From NCBI RefSeq assembly GCF_002234595.1, contig NZ_NMUL01000001.1, positions 179,379 through 243,378 of the forward strand: DNA of 64,000 nt, in the 5' to 3' direction. A program made the position numbers and the translations under genes. How positions within the stretch are numbered: position 1 is the first letter of the stretch; each line of letters starts with the position of its first letter. Source of the stretch: Amycolatopsis vastitatis (lineage in GTDB: Bacteria > Actinomycetota > Actinomycetes > Mycobacteriales > Pseudonocardiaceae). This document shows, in pieces, positions 47,934 through 56,081 of the stretch. The notes beneath the pieces were generated by a model that saw only the letters and a list, made by a program, of their open reading frames with translations, searched no databases and was not told the DNA's origin.

Positions 47934-48407
47934 GTGCAGACACCCGACCTCGACCAGCTGGACATCGCCATCCTCGCCTGCCTCCAGGCGGACGCCCGGA
48001 CCATCGCCGAGACCATCGGCGCGAAGGTCGGGCTCTCCGCCGCGGCGGTGCAGCGGCGGATCAAGCGGCTGCGCGAAGCGGGCGTCATCGAACGCGAGGT
48101 GGCGGTGCTGTCGCCGGACGCGCTCGGGCTGACCATGACGTTCGTGGTGATGGTCGAGATGGAGCGGGAGAACCTCGAGGTCATCGACGGGTTCCGCCGC
48201 CAGGTCCTCGCCGACGACTGCGTGCAGCAGTGCTACTACGTCACCGGCAACGCGGACTTCGTGCTGATCGTGACGTGCCCGGACATGGCGGCCTTCGAGG
48301 CGTTCACCCGGCGGATGTTCTTCGACAACCCGAACGTCCGGCACTTCACCACGAGCGTGGCGATGGACCGGGTGAAGGTGGGGCTCACCCTGCCGCTGGA
48401 CCCGTAG
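47934..48407 (+). CDS. Lrp/AsnC-family transcriptional regulator
   Basis: The 157-residue protein has an N-terminal helix-turn-helix (IGAKVGLSAAAVQRRIKRL) and a C-terminal RAM domain with CYYVTGNADFVLIVTCPD. Lrp-type proteins sense amino acids and often control a neighbouring exporter. The gene downstream is a decayed MFS transporter, so its original target may be lost. GTG 47934 is the best start. Confidence 0.88.
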   Translation: MQTPDLDQLDIAILACLQADARTIAETIGAKVGLSAAAVQRRIKRLREAGVIEREVAVLSPDALGLTMTFVVMVEMERENLEVIDGFRRQVLADDCVQQCYYVTGNADFVLIVTCPDMAAFEAFTRRMFFDNPNVRHFTTSVAMDRVKVGLTLPLDP

Positions 48408-48419
48408 CCCCTGCCGCTC

Positions 48420-49219
48420 GCCCCGTATGTTGCAGCGCTGCCCACCTGGGGGCTCACGCAGGGCGCGGACACGGACCGCGTGCTGGCGACGCAGACCGTC
48501 AGCCGGTTCGCGGGGGCGGGCCTCGGCGCGGCGGCGATGGCGCTGCTGCCCACCATCACGAGCCCAGGGGCGTTCCACCTGCTGGCGTACGCGAACGCGG
48601 CGAGCTTCGCGGTCGCGGCAGTCCTGCTGGGGACCGGCCGTTCACCGGGTTCTGCGTCACGCACATGGCCTTCACCCTCGCCAGCGCGAGCAAGTTCTCC
48701 GTGCTGCCGATCGTCGTCCGTGACGTCCTGCACGGTCCACAGTGGATCTCCGGGACCGCGATCACGCTCGGCACGGTGGTCGTCGTCACGGCGCAGCGGC
48801 CGATCGTGTCCCTGCTGGCCCGCCGCAGCAGGACGACGGGGCTGATCGGCGCCGCGGCGCTGTTCGCGGTCGGCTTCGCCCTGCTGATCCCGTTGGAAAA
48901 GGTCTCCCTGCCGACGGCCACCGTGGTGATCCTCGTGACCAGTCTCGGTTTCTCGGTCGCCGAGGCGATGTTCGGCCCGACGGCCACCGCGGCGGCGGCC
49001 GCCGCCGCCGCACCGGGCGCCGAAGGCCGCGCCAGCTCGATCTTCCAGCTGTCCTGGGGCCTGCCCATCGCGCTCGCGCCCGGCCTGCTCAGCGTCAGCA
49101 ACGCGCTGACCTGGTCGATCATGGCCCTGACCTGCGCGTCCGCCGTTCCCGCGCTGCTCGTGCTGCGGAAGAAACTGCCGGACGCCCTGCGGGAACCGTC
49201 ACCAGCCGTGGCCGGCTGA
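48420..49219 (+). pseudogene. Truncated and frameshifted MFS transporter
   Basis: Two transporter-like pieces are in different frames. The first (about 48424-48640) reads TQTVSRFAGAGLGAAAMALL and a helix AFHLLAYANAASFAVAAVLL; the second (about 48645-49219) reads RPFTGFCVTHMAFTLASASK and runs through five more helices to LVLRKKLPDALREP. The N-terminal third of a normal MFS protein is missing, and the central loop is shortened at the frame change. No single frame gives a plausible protein. Confidence 0.75.
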
Positions 49220-49372
49220 GCGCAAGGGGTATGTGCCCGGTGTTACACCACAATGGACGGATGCAACCGATCAAGTGAACGTGAGAGTTTCTCCGTCATG
49301 ACCGAAGGCCCTGGTCATCTCGTTGTCGAACAGTTCGCGCCGCCGAACCACCGCGAGACTCCAGGAGGGGCC

Positions 49373-49777
49373 GTGCACACCGACGCCGTACACCAGAGCC
49401 AGTTCGTGCTGCTGAACGAGAGCACCACGCCCGTCCTGTCGCGCCTGTCCTACCACGCCGACGAGCCGTTCGCGGTGACCGTGGCGTTCCGGACCGAGCG
49501 CGGCCGGTGGATCGAGTGGACCTTCGCGCGTGACCTCCTCGTGTCCGGCCTCGACGAGCCGGCCGGTCTCGGTGACGTCCGGATCCGCCCGGACCTGTCC
49601 GACGACGAAGACTTCCTCACCCTGGAAATCGAGTCACCGGACGGCTATGCGTCGTTCGAGCTGGAGATCGAAGACATCCGGACGTTCCTCGAGGCGTCCT
49701 ACGAACTCGTGCCGCTCGGCGAGGAGAGCGCGCACTTCGACGTCGACGGGCTGATCGAGGAGATCAGCAACGTCTGA
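49373..49777 (+). CDS. SsgA/SsgB-like sporulation and cell-division protein
   Basis: The 134-residue protein has the family core LSYHADEPFAVTVAF, WIEWTFARDLLVSGL and GDVRIRPDLS, and ends in an acidic helix with FDVDGLIEEISNV. SsgA-like proteins of actinomycetes control septum placement together with FtsZ and SsgB. GTG 49373 with AGGAGG four bases upstream gives the normal family length; ATG 49298 would add 25 residues without a clear site. Confidence 0.85.
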   Translation: MHTDAVHQSQFVLLNESTTPVLSRLSYHADEPFAVTVAFRTERGRWIEWTFARDLLVSGLDEPAGLGDVRIRPDLSDDEDFLTLEIESPDGYASFELEIEDIRTFLEASYELVPLGEESAHFDVDGLIEEISNV

Positions 49778-49808
49778 CCCTGAACCTCCCATTCCCGCGG
49801 CGAGGAAC

Positions 49809-49855
49809 GAAGGGCGGGTTTCGGACGCGCTGGAGGCGCCCGAAACCCGCCCTTC
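49809..49855. terminator. Bidirectional terminator, 16-bp perfect stem
   Basis: Arms 49809-49824 and 49840-49855 are perfectly complementary, with a further short inner pairing. It sits between the convergent SsgA-like and protease genes. Confidence 0.8.
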
Positions 49856-49883
49856 CGCCGTTTCAGCGTGTTTCAGCCGGAGT

Positions 49884-50987
49884 TCAGCTGGTCTTCAGCG
49901 TGGTACCGGTGCCCGAAAGCGCGGCGCCGATCGGGAAGAAGTACGTCACGGACGTGTTGCCGCCGGACAGCAGGCCCTGCGCCGAGTTGCCGGCGATGAA
50001 GCCGCCGCCCGAGTCACCGGCCGCCGAGCGGACGTTGGTCGCGGTCATGCCGTAGACCGTGCCCTCGGAGTAGCGGACGGTCTGGTTCTTCGCGCCGATG
50101 GTGCCGCAGGTCCAGCCGGTGGTCGAACCGGCCTTGCAGACCGACGTGCCGGTCGCGGCGTTGGACGAGCCGCGCACGGCGGTGCCGTTGTTCATCTGCG
50201 CGAGCGGGGTCCAGTTGCTGTTGGTCCGGACCGCCGAGTAGTCGTTGGTCGGGAAGCTGTACCGGCCCCACGAACCGAGCGAAGCGCCGTTCGACCCGGT
50301 CAGCGCGCCGGCGCCGGTGAGCGCGGCGCAGTGGCCGGCACTGAGGAAGCCCGTGGTCGTGGAGAACCCGACGGAACAGCGGGCGGAGCCGCCGATGTAG
50401 TACGGGTCGCCGCCGCGGATGTTGGCGTACACGGACGGCTGAGCGGACGTCTCGACGACCGTCACCGCCGACTTGTCCACACCGGACTTGGCGAGGAACG
50501 CGTCCGCCGCGCCGCGCTGGCCCTGCAGCACGGAAAGCGTGACGCGGTTGGTGGCGGAGTCCACGCCCCAGCCGGTGATCGCGGCCGGCGCGGCCTTCTC
50601 GCCCGCGTTCAGGACACTCACGGTGGAGTCGAGCTGGCGGGCGCTGAACTTAACGACCTGCGCTTCCGCGCCGGCTTCACGGATCTTGCCGACGAGCGCG
50701 GCGTTCGTCGTCTCGACGTGTGCCTTGCCCGTGGCGGCGTTGTACGTCGCGCCGCCGAACGCGTCGCCGAGCGCCGCGCTGAGGCCTTCGGTGACCTTGT
50801 TCGCGACGTCCTCGCTCTGCAGCCGCGAGAGCGCCTGGTCGTGGGTCAGGCCCAGGTCCCGCTGCATCGCGGGCACCATGTCCGGGTTCAGCAGGTCCTG
50901 GCCCGACGCGGGGACGGCGGTCGCGGCGAGCGCGCCCGTCGCCATGACCGCGGTGGCAGCGGCACCGAGAAGTCTCGCGATCTTCAT
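49884..50987 (-). CDS. Secreted S1 serine protease, streptogrisin/alpha-lytic type, with pro-domain
   Basis: The 367-residue preproprotein has a signal peptide (1-29), an alpha-lytic-type pro-domain (about 35-185) and a mature chymotrypsin-fold domain with H219 (SAGHC), D249 (NDYSA) and S326 (GDSGGG), plus Cys pairs typical of streptogrisins. It is exported and should mature by self-cleavage near residue 186. ATG 50987. The divergent LuxR-type regulator begins at 51433. Confidence 0.93.
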   Translation of the reverse strand: MKIARLLGAAATAVMATGALAATAVPASGQDLLNPDMVPAMQRDLGLTHDQALSRLQSEDVANKVTEGLSAALGDAFGGATYNAATGKAHVETTNAALVGKIREAGAEAQVVKFSARQLDSTVSVLNAGEKAAPAAITGWGVDSATNRVTLSVLQGQRGAADAFLAKSGVDKSAVTVVETSAQPSVYANIRGGDPYYIGGSARCSVGFSTTTGFLSAGHCAALTGAGALTGSNGASLGSWGRYSFPTNDYSAVRTNSNWTPLAQMNNGTAVRGSSNAATGTSVCKAGSTTGWTCGTIGAKNQTVRYSEGTVYGMTATNVRSAAGDSGGGFIAGNSAQGLLSGGNTSVTYFFPIGAALSGTGTTLKTS

Positions 50988-51432
50988 GCTTCTCCCTAGA
51001 TGGTTACGCGCGGCTCCACACCGGCCACGCAGTGGTACTCCCCCGAGTGAGCGTCCCCGCAGTGGGCGTTACGGTGCAATCCGGGCGCACGGCGAATGGG
51101 TATACGCATTCACCGAGGACGAAACCCCTGCTCCAGCCGGACTCAGGCGCCGCCGTCACCCGGTCGGACAGGTCCGTAAGTAGGGTTTCTGTGAATTACT
51201 TTCAGTAGTCACGCAGCGCACACGAACGCGTTAAGCGACGTTCGAACGTGCGATCCACCGAGGTTTCGCACGTACGGTGACCCGTTCCCGCCGGTTCCCA
51301 CAGCAAACCGGTGACGGCCGGTAGGCGGACGTGTGGGCACGGCATCGGCCACGTATTCGGTGAAAGGTTTACGGACGGATCAACGCTGCTTAGGCTCCGG
51401 CGCACAGTCTCCGGTGCGTCGAGGAGGGTCAT
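50988..51432. other. 445-bp divergent intergenic region
   Basis: No gene is seen; open frames here are shadows of the large regulator gene or Arg-rich. Besides the promoter at 51368 there is a perfect palindrome ACGTTCGAACGT at 51238-51249 and an AT-richer patch around 51190-51210. It should hold the promoters of the protease and the LuxR-type regulator. Confidence 0.6.
51368..51396 (+). promoter_or_regulatory. Candidate promoter of the LuxR-type regulator
   Basis: TTTACG (51368-51373) and TAGGCT (51391-51396) are 17 bases apart and 36 bases upstream of the ATG at 51433, which is preceded by GAGGAGG. Confidence 0.45.
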
Positions 51433-54333
51433 ATGTGGCTGACCGCCCCCCGCCCGACCTCGGTTTCCATCCGCTCCGGACCGGCGAAGCTCACCGGCCG
51501 CGACGCCGAGCTCGACGCCATCGCCGACGTGCTGCGGCGGCGGCCCGCCGTGGTGCTCATCGAAGGCGAACCGGGCATGGGCCGGACCCGGCTGCTCGCG
51601 GAGATCGGGCGGCGCAAGGAGTTCGACGGCGGCCGCGTGCTCACCGGAGCCTGCCAGCCACTGCGGGAACCCTTCCCGTACGGGCCCATCCTGGAAGCGC
51701 TTCGCTCGGTCGGCGACACACCGCTCGGTCCGCTCAGCCCGGTCGCCGGCGTGCTGCTCCCGTTGCTGCCGGAGCTCGCGGAAGCGCTTCCTCCGCGGCC
51801 GGAACCCCTCGCCGACCCGGTCGCCGAACGCCACCGCGTGTTCCGCGCGGTGCGGGAACTGCTCCAGGCCTGCGGGCCGACGCTCGTGCTGATCGACGAC
51901 CTCCAGTGGGCCGACGAGGACACCCGCGACCTCCTGCGGTTCCTCGCCGGGGCGATGCCGCCGGAACTGGCCGTGGTCGCCGCCTACCGATCCGCGGCCG
52001 ACGCCGGGTGTGTCACGCCGTTCAGGGCCGCCCCGGCCGTCCACTCGGCGCGCGTCGCGCTGGGCGCGCTCGACGTCTCCGCGGTGCGCGAACTCGCGGT
52101 CGAAATCCTCGAACTCCCGCGCGTCACCGACGAATTCGCGGCGAAGCTGCACGAGTGCACGGCCGGGATCCCGTTCGTGGCCGAAGAAACCCTGCGGGCG
52201 CTGAAGGAGGCGGCCGAGCGGCTCCCGGTCGGCGAAGTCCTCTCCGACCGGCTGCTGGAGAACCTCGAAGTCCCCGCGCTGCTGCGGGAAGCCGTCACCG
52301 AACGGCTTTCCGCGCTGCCGGAGCCTGCTGTGCGGCTGGCGGGAGCGGCCGCGGTCCTCGGTGTCGGCGCCGACGCCGACGTCCTCGGCGAACTGGCCGG
52401 GCTGACCGGTGACGCCCTCCGCACCGCGCTGCTCGCGACGTTGTCCGCGCGCGTGCTCGGGGAAGCCGGCGACGGCAAGTACGGCTTCCGGCACCCGCTG
52501 GCGCGCAAGGCGGTCTACGACACGGTGAGCGGACCGGAACGCGCGTTGCTGCACGCGCAGGCGATCCGCGTGCTCGCCGCGCAGCCGTCGCCGCCGCTCA
52601 CCCTGCTGGCCCGGCACTCCCGCGCTGCGGGCCGCGTCGACCAGTGGCGGCACTACGCCGAAGCGGCCGCCGACGAGGCGATCAGGAGCGGCGAGACGTC
52701 CCGCGCGATCGACCTCCTGCAGTCGGTGCTCGCCGAACCCGGTCCGTCCCAACCGGACATCGGGCGCGTGGCGGGCAAGCTGAGCCAGGTCGCGCTGCGG
52801 GGGTTCCGCCCCGACGTGATCGGGACGCTGGAGCGCGTCCTCGAAGAGGTGACGCTGCCACCGTCGGTCCGCGGCTCGATCCGGCTGAGCCTCGGCATGC
52901 TGCTGGTCCGGACCATCGGCGGGCTCGGCCGCGGCCGCCTCGAGGTCGAGCGCGCGGTCGGCGAGCTGACCGACCGGCCCGACCTCGCCGCCCGCGGGAT
53001 CACGCTGCTCGCCCAGCCGATCGACGGGCTGACGCCGTTGTCGTGGCACGAATCCTGGCGCGCCCGCGCGGGCGACGTGTACGAGCGGCTCGACGACCCC
53101 GAGCTGCGGCTCGCCCTGACCGCCGACCGCATAGCGGCCGCGTCGCACGTCGGCGACGGCTCGGCGTGGACGGAGTTCGAAGCGCTGTCGGACACCGTCG
53201 GCACGGTCGCCGAACGCGTCCAGCTGGCCCGGCTGTGGTGCAACCTCGCCGACGGTCAGTCCTGGGCTGGGCACCTCGACCGGGCGGAGCAGCTGGTGAC
53301 CGAGGGCGTCCGGCGAGCGACCGACGCGGGCGCGTTGTACGCGATCGGCCTGATCCAGGGCACCCGCGTCCGGCTGGACTGGGTGCGTGGGCGCTGGACC
53401 GGGCTCGCCGAAGCCGCCGAGCAGCTGCGGGACAGCTACCCGGAGCTCGGCCCGATCGTCATGGAGTCTTCGCTGGTGCTCGGCGGGCTCGCGGCCGTGC
53501 GCGGGGAGTTCGCGGCCGCGCAACGGCACCTGACCGCGGCGAGCGTGCACGCGCCGGACCGCGGTCCCATCCCGGTGGTGCTGTCGGCCGCCGGGGTCCT
53601 GATCTCGGTGCTGCTGGCGACCGACGACGTCGACGCCGCGTGCGCCGCGGCCGACACCGCCGTGGCCGCGGCCCGCCGCAAGGGCGTCTGGATCTGGGCG
53701 GCGGCGCTCGTCCCGGCGGCGGCCCAGGCGTACGCGCGCGCCGGGCGCTGGCCGGAGGCCGACAGCGTGGTCGAGGCGTTCGCGCGCGGGATCGAGGGCC
53801 GTGACGCGCCGGTGGCCGCGGCCGCGCTGGTGGCCGGACGCGCGGTACTGCTGGAGGCCCGCGCGAAGCACCTCGCCGCGGCGGCGCTGTTCGACGAAGC
53901 CGCGTCGGGGTACGCGACCCTGCCGATGCCCTACCCCGCGACAGCCATGCGGGAGCGGGCCGCGATATGCCGGCTCGCCGCGGGCAACCGCGAAGCCGTC
54001 GAAGAGCTGACGGCGGCGGCCGAGGCGTACGAACGGCTCGGCGCCACCCGGGATGCCGGCCGGTGCCGTCACCAGCTGCGCGAGCACGGCGCGTGGGCGC
54101 CTTCGCAACGCGGACGGCGCGGGTACGGGAGTGAGCTGTCCCCGCGGGAACGCGAGGTGGCGCGGATGCTCGCGGAGGGACGGACGAACCGGGAGATCGC
54201 GGACGGGCTGTTCCTCTCGCCGCGGACCGTGGAGCAGCACGTCGCGAAGGTGCTTCGCAAGCTGGGAGCCCGCTCACGCACGGACGTCGCCCGCAAGCTG
54301 CCCGGCACGGTCACCACCGCCCCGGCTTCCTAA
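51433..54333 (+). CDS. Large LuxR-family ATPase regulator (LAL type)
   Basis: The 966-residue protein has an N-terminal AAA/STAND ATPase (Walker A-like GEPGMGRT at 45-52, where the usual Lys is Arg51; Walker B TLVLIDDLQWAD), a long helical TPR-like middle and a C-terminal LuxR helix-turn-helix (LSPREREVARMLAEG, FLSPRTVEQHVAKVL). LAL regulators control secondary metabolism and catabolic genes. No biosynthetic gene cluster is near, so targets are unknown. The stop codon lies in the first arm of a long hairpin repeat. Confidence 0.88.
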   Translation: MWLTAPRPTSVSIRSGPAKLTGRDAELDAIADVLRRRPAVVLIEGEPGMGRTRLLAEIGRRKEFDGGRVLTGACQPLREPFPYGPILEALRSVGDTPLGPLSPVAGVLLPLLPELAEALPPRPEPLADPVAERHRVFRAVRELLQACGPTLVLIDDLQWADEDTRDLLRFLAGAMPPELAVVAAYRSAADAGCVTPFRAAPAVHSARVALGALDVSAVRELAVEILELPRVTDEFAAKLHECTAGIPFVAEETLRALKEAAERLPVGEVLSDRLLENLEVPALLREAVTERLSALPEPAVRLAGAAAVLGVGADADVLGELAGLTGDALRTALLATLSARVLGEAGDGKYGFRHPLARKAVYDTVSGPERALLHAQAIRVLAAQPSPPLTLLARHSRAAGRVDQWRHYAEAAADEAIRSGETSRAIDLLQSVLAEPGPSQPDIGRVAGKLSQVALRGFRPDVIGTLERVLEEVTLPPSVRGSIRLSLGMLLVRTIGGLGRGRLEVERAVGELTDRPDLAARGITLLAQPIDGLTPLSWHESWRARAGDVYERLDDPELRLALTADRIAAASHVGDGSAWTEFEALSDTVGTVAERVQLARLWCNLADGQSWAGHLDRAEQLVTEGVRRATDAGALYAIGLIQGTRVRLDWVRGRWTGLAEAAEQLRDSYPELGPIVMESSLVLGGLAAVRGEFAAAQRHLTAASVHAPDRGPIPVVLSAAGVLISVLLATDDVDAACAAADTAVAAARRKGVWIWAAALVPAAAQAYARAGRWPEADSVVEAFARGIEGRDAPVAAAALVAGRAVLLEARAKHLAAAALFDEAASGYATLPMPYPATAMRERAAICRLAAGNREAVEELTAAAEAYERLGATRDAGRCRHQLREHGAWAPSQRGRRGYGSELSPREREVARMLAEGRTNREIADGLFLSPRTVEQHVAKVLRKLGARSRTDVARKLPGTVTTAPAS

Positions 54334-54419
54334 CGCCCCAATGTGGCGTTGGTTGCGTCCAACGCACCGAACGCCACATTGGGTGCGTTGGACGCACCGA
54401 ACGCCACATTGGGGCGTTA
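54331..54419. repeat. 89-bp hairpin repeat with internal direct repeats
   Basis: Arms 54331-54368 and 54382-54419 pair over 38 bases with only two mismatches around a 13-base loop. Within it GAACGCCACATTGGG occurs twice (54369-54383 and 54399-54413). The left arm starts with the stop codon of the LuxR-type gene. It can act as a terminator but is far longer and more ordered than the others here. Confidence 0.8.
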
Positions 54420-54469
54420 GGGCCGGGTGCGCGGTGGCGGGGTGGGCGGCGGGGACCTAGCGTGAGCCG

Positions 54470-55141
54470 GTGACTGAAGAGGCTCTTCCCGCCTGGCGAC
54501 GGCGGACCACCGGCGAGACGCGCTGGCCCGCGATGGGTGTCGTGGTCGCCACCCTGGTGCTGCAGGTCGCCCTGCCCGAGGACATGGCGCTGCACCCCCG
54601 GTGGCTGCTGCCCGCCGTCTCGGGGCTGCTCGTCGTCGCGCTGTTGCTCGCCAACCCGGGCCGGATGACGCACTTCAGCGCGGTCGAACGCACCATCTCG
54701 CTGCTGCTCGTCGGGGCCGTGACCGCGGTGAACGCGTTCTCCGCCGTGTCGCTCGTCTACGACATCGCCGCCGGCACCATCGGCGACCGCGCCGGTGCCG
54801 TCCTGGTCACCGGCGGGATCGTCTACTGGACGAACGTCGTCGCCTTCTCCCTCTGGTACTGGGAGTTCGACCGCGGCGGCCCCGGCAAGCGGGCTGCAGG
54901 CCGGGCGCAGTTCCCCGACCTGCAGTTCCCGCAGATGGCCGACCCGGACCTGGCGCACCAGGACTGGGAACCGTCCTATTTGGACTACCTGTACTTCTCC
55001 TTCACCAACGCGGCGGCCTTCAGCCCCACCGACGTCATGCCCCTGCGGATCTGGGCCAAGATGACGATGATGCTGCAGGCCGTCGTCTCGCTGGTGCTGG
55101 CGGTGATGGTGGTCGCCTGGGCGATCAACAACCTGAAGTAG
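54470..55141 (+). CDS. Integral membrane protein, DUF1345-like
   Basis: The 223-residue protein has six membrane helices; the late segment SYLDYLYFSFTNAAAFSPTD is followed by a long last helix, which resembles DUF1345 proteins and distantly the pore-turn region of potassium channels, though no TVGYG filter is present. GTG 54470 is the start. It stands alone between a hairpin repeat and the convergent G1 peptidase gene. Confidence 0.65.
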   Translation: MTEEALPAWRRRTTGETRWPAMGVVVATLVLQVALPEDMALHPRWLLPAVSGLLVVALLLANPGRMTHFSAVERTISLLLVGAVTAVNAFSAVSLVYDIAAGTIGDRAGAVLVTGGIVYWTNVVAFSLWYWEFDRGGPGKRAAGRAQFPDLQFPQMADPDLAHQDWEPSYLDYLYFSFTNAAAFSPTDVMPLRIWAKMTMMLQAVVSLVLAVMVVAWAINNLK

Positions 55142-55142
55142 C

Positions 55143-55853
55143 TCAGTGCCGCGAGATCGTGAAGCTCTGGCCGTCCGAGCCGATGGCGCCCGGGATCCAC
55201 GTGTACGTACCGCGGTCGTCGGCGTCGAGGCCGGACGGGCTCGTCGACGCCAGGTTCGTCCCGTTGAACTTGACGCCGGTGAACTTCACCCCGCCCGAAA
55301 TGCTCGGGTACGAGTCGGTCGGCGACTCGATGATCGCCTCGGCCGACGCGTGCCTCGACGTCAGCGACTTCGTGGTCGACTTCGACCAGCCCTTGGTCGT
55401 GTCGGACAGGTCCAGCCGGTAGGTGTTGGTGGCGGTGCGCGTCACCGTCGCGGTGATGTGGTCGCCGGCGCCGACCGAGACGTTGTAGTACACCGGCGCG
55501 GCCGGGTACATCTCGTACCAGGCCGAGTAGACCGGGTGCCCGCTGGAGCAGTCGGTCTCCACGCCGGTCTGTTCCACAGTGGACGATCCGTCGCCGTCGA
55601 TGCCGACCCACGGCGCGAACAGGTCGTTGGTGGAGTTGCAGGTCACCGAGGGTTCGGTCCAGCTCGCGGTGGCCGTCGTGAAGCTGCCGAAGCTGACGTA
55701 ACCACCCCAGTTGCCGCCCGCGAACTGGTGCCCGTGGAAGTGAGCGCCGTACTCGACCGCGGCGTGGGCGGTGCCCGACACGGCGAGTCCGGCGGCGGCT
55801 GCTGCGGCCGCCGTGAGCACGCGGACAGTGCGCGACGAGAGGAATTTGGACAT
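55143..55853 (-). CDS. Secreted G1-family glutamic peptidase (eqolisin)
   Basis: The 236-residue preprotein has a signal peptide (1-31) and a beta-sandwich domain with WGGYVSFG, WVGIDGDG, the catalytic Gln in VEQTG (Q95) and the catalytic Glu in AIIESP (E176). The spacing of 81 residues is close to that of fungal scytalidoglutamic peptidase. These enzymes act in acid outside the cell. A pro-peptide is very short or absent. It was long thought a fungal family, but actinobacterial members are now known. Confidence 0.85.
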   Translation of the reverse strand: MSKFLSSRTVRVLTAAAAAAAGLAVSGTAHAAVEYGAHFHGHQFAGGNWGGYVSFGSFTTATASWTEPSVTCNSTNDLFAPWVGIDGDGSSTVEQTGVETDCSSGHPVYSAWYEMYPAAPVYYNVSVGAGDHITATVTRTATNTYRLDLSDTTKGWSKSTTKSLTSRHASAEAIIESPTDSYPSISGGVKFTGVKFNGTNLASTSPSGLDADDRGTYTWIPGAIGSDGQSFTISRH

Positions 55854-56001
55854 TCGGGGACTCCGTTCACCGAGGGGGACCGGGAAAGCCGTGTGTCCAA
55901 GTGTTGGATTCGCGCAGGCCAGAAGGTAGCTACTTTCGAAGGGTCTTCACATTCCGGGAAAGACTCACCATTTGCCGGATTTACGTCGTGTTGAACGAAA
56001 A

Positions 56002-56043
56002 GACCCGTGAAGGCCTCCGCGGGGGAAGAGGCCTTCACGGGTC
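56002..56043. terminator. Hairpin terminator, 16-bp perfect stem
   Basis: Arms 56002-56017 and 56028-56043 are perfectly complementary. It lies 38 bases downstream of the substrate-binding protein gene on the minus strand and closes that ABC operon; the region to 55853 holds no gene. Confidence 0.8.
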
Positions 56044-56081
56044 ATGTCGCTCACCTACCGCCCGGTCAGGTGAGCGGGGCT

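Noticed and set aside
51095..51101. GGGTAT in the protease/LuxR intergenic region considered as a SigF -10 element
   Set aside because: No GTTT lies at 15-17 bases upstream on the matching strand.
51238..51249. ACGTTCGAACGT palindrome considered as an SOS (LexA) box
   Set aside because: The half-sites are fused at the centre, unlike the actinobacterial TCGAAC-N4-GTTCGA box, and neither neighbour is a repair gene.
51202..54240. A 1012-codon open frame on the minus strand opposite the LuxR-type regulator
   Set aside because: It is an antisense shadow caused by high GC at third positions; composition is Arg/Gly/Pro-rich and no domain is seen, while the plus-strand gene has clear ATPase and LuxR motifs.
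54369..54413. The two 15-base repeats considered as a CRISPR-like array
   Set aside because: Only two copies, repeats are part of one long hairpin, spacer is also paired, and no cas gene is present.
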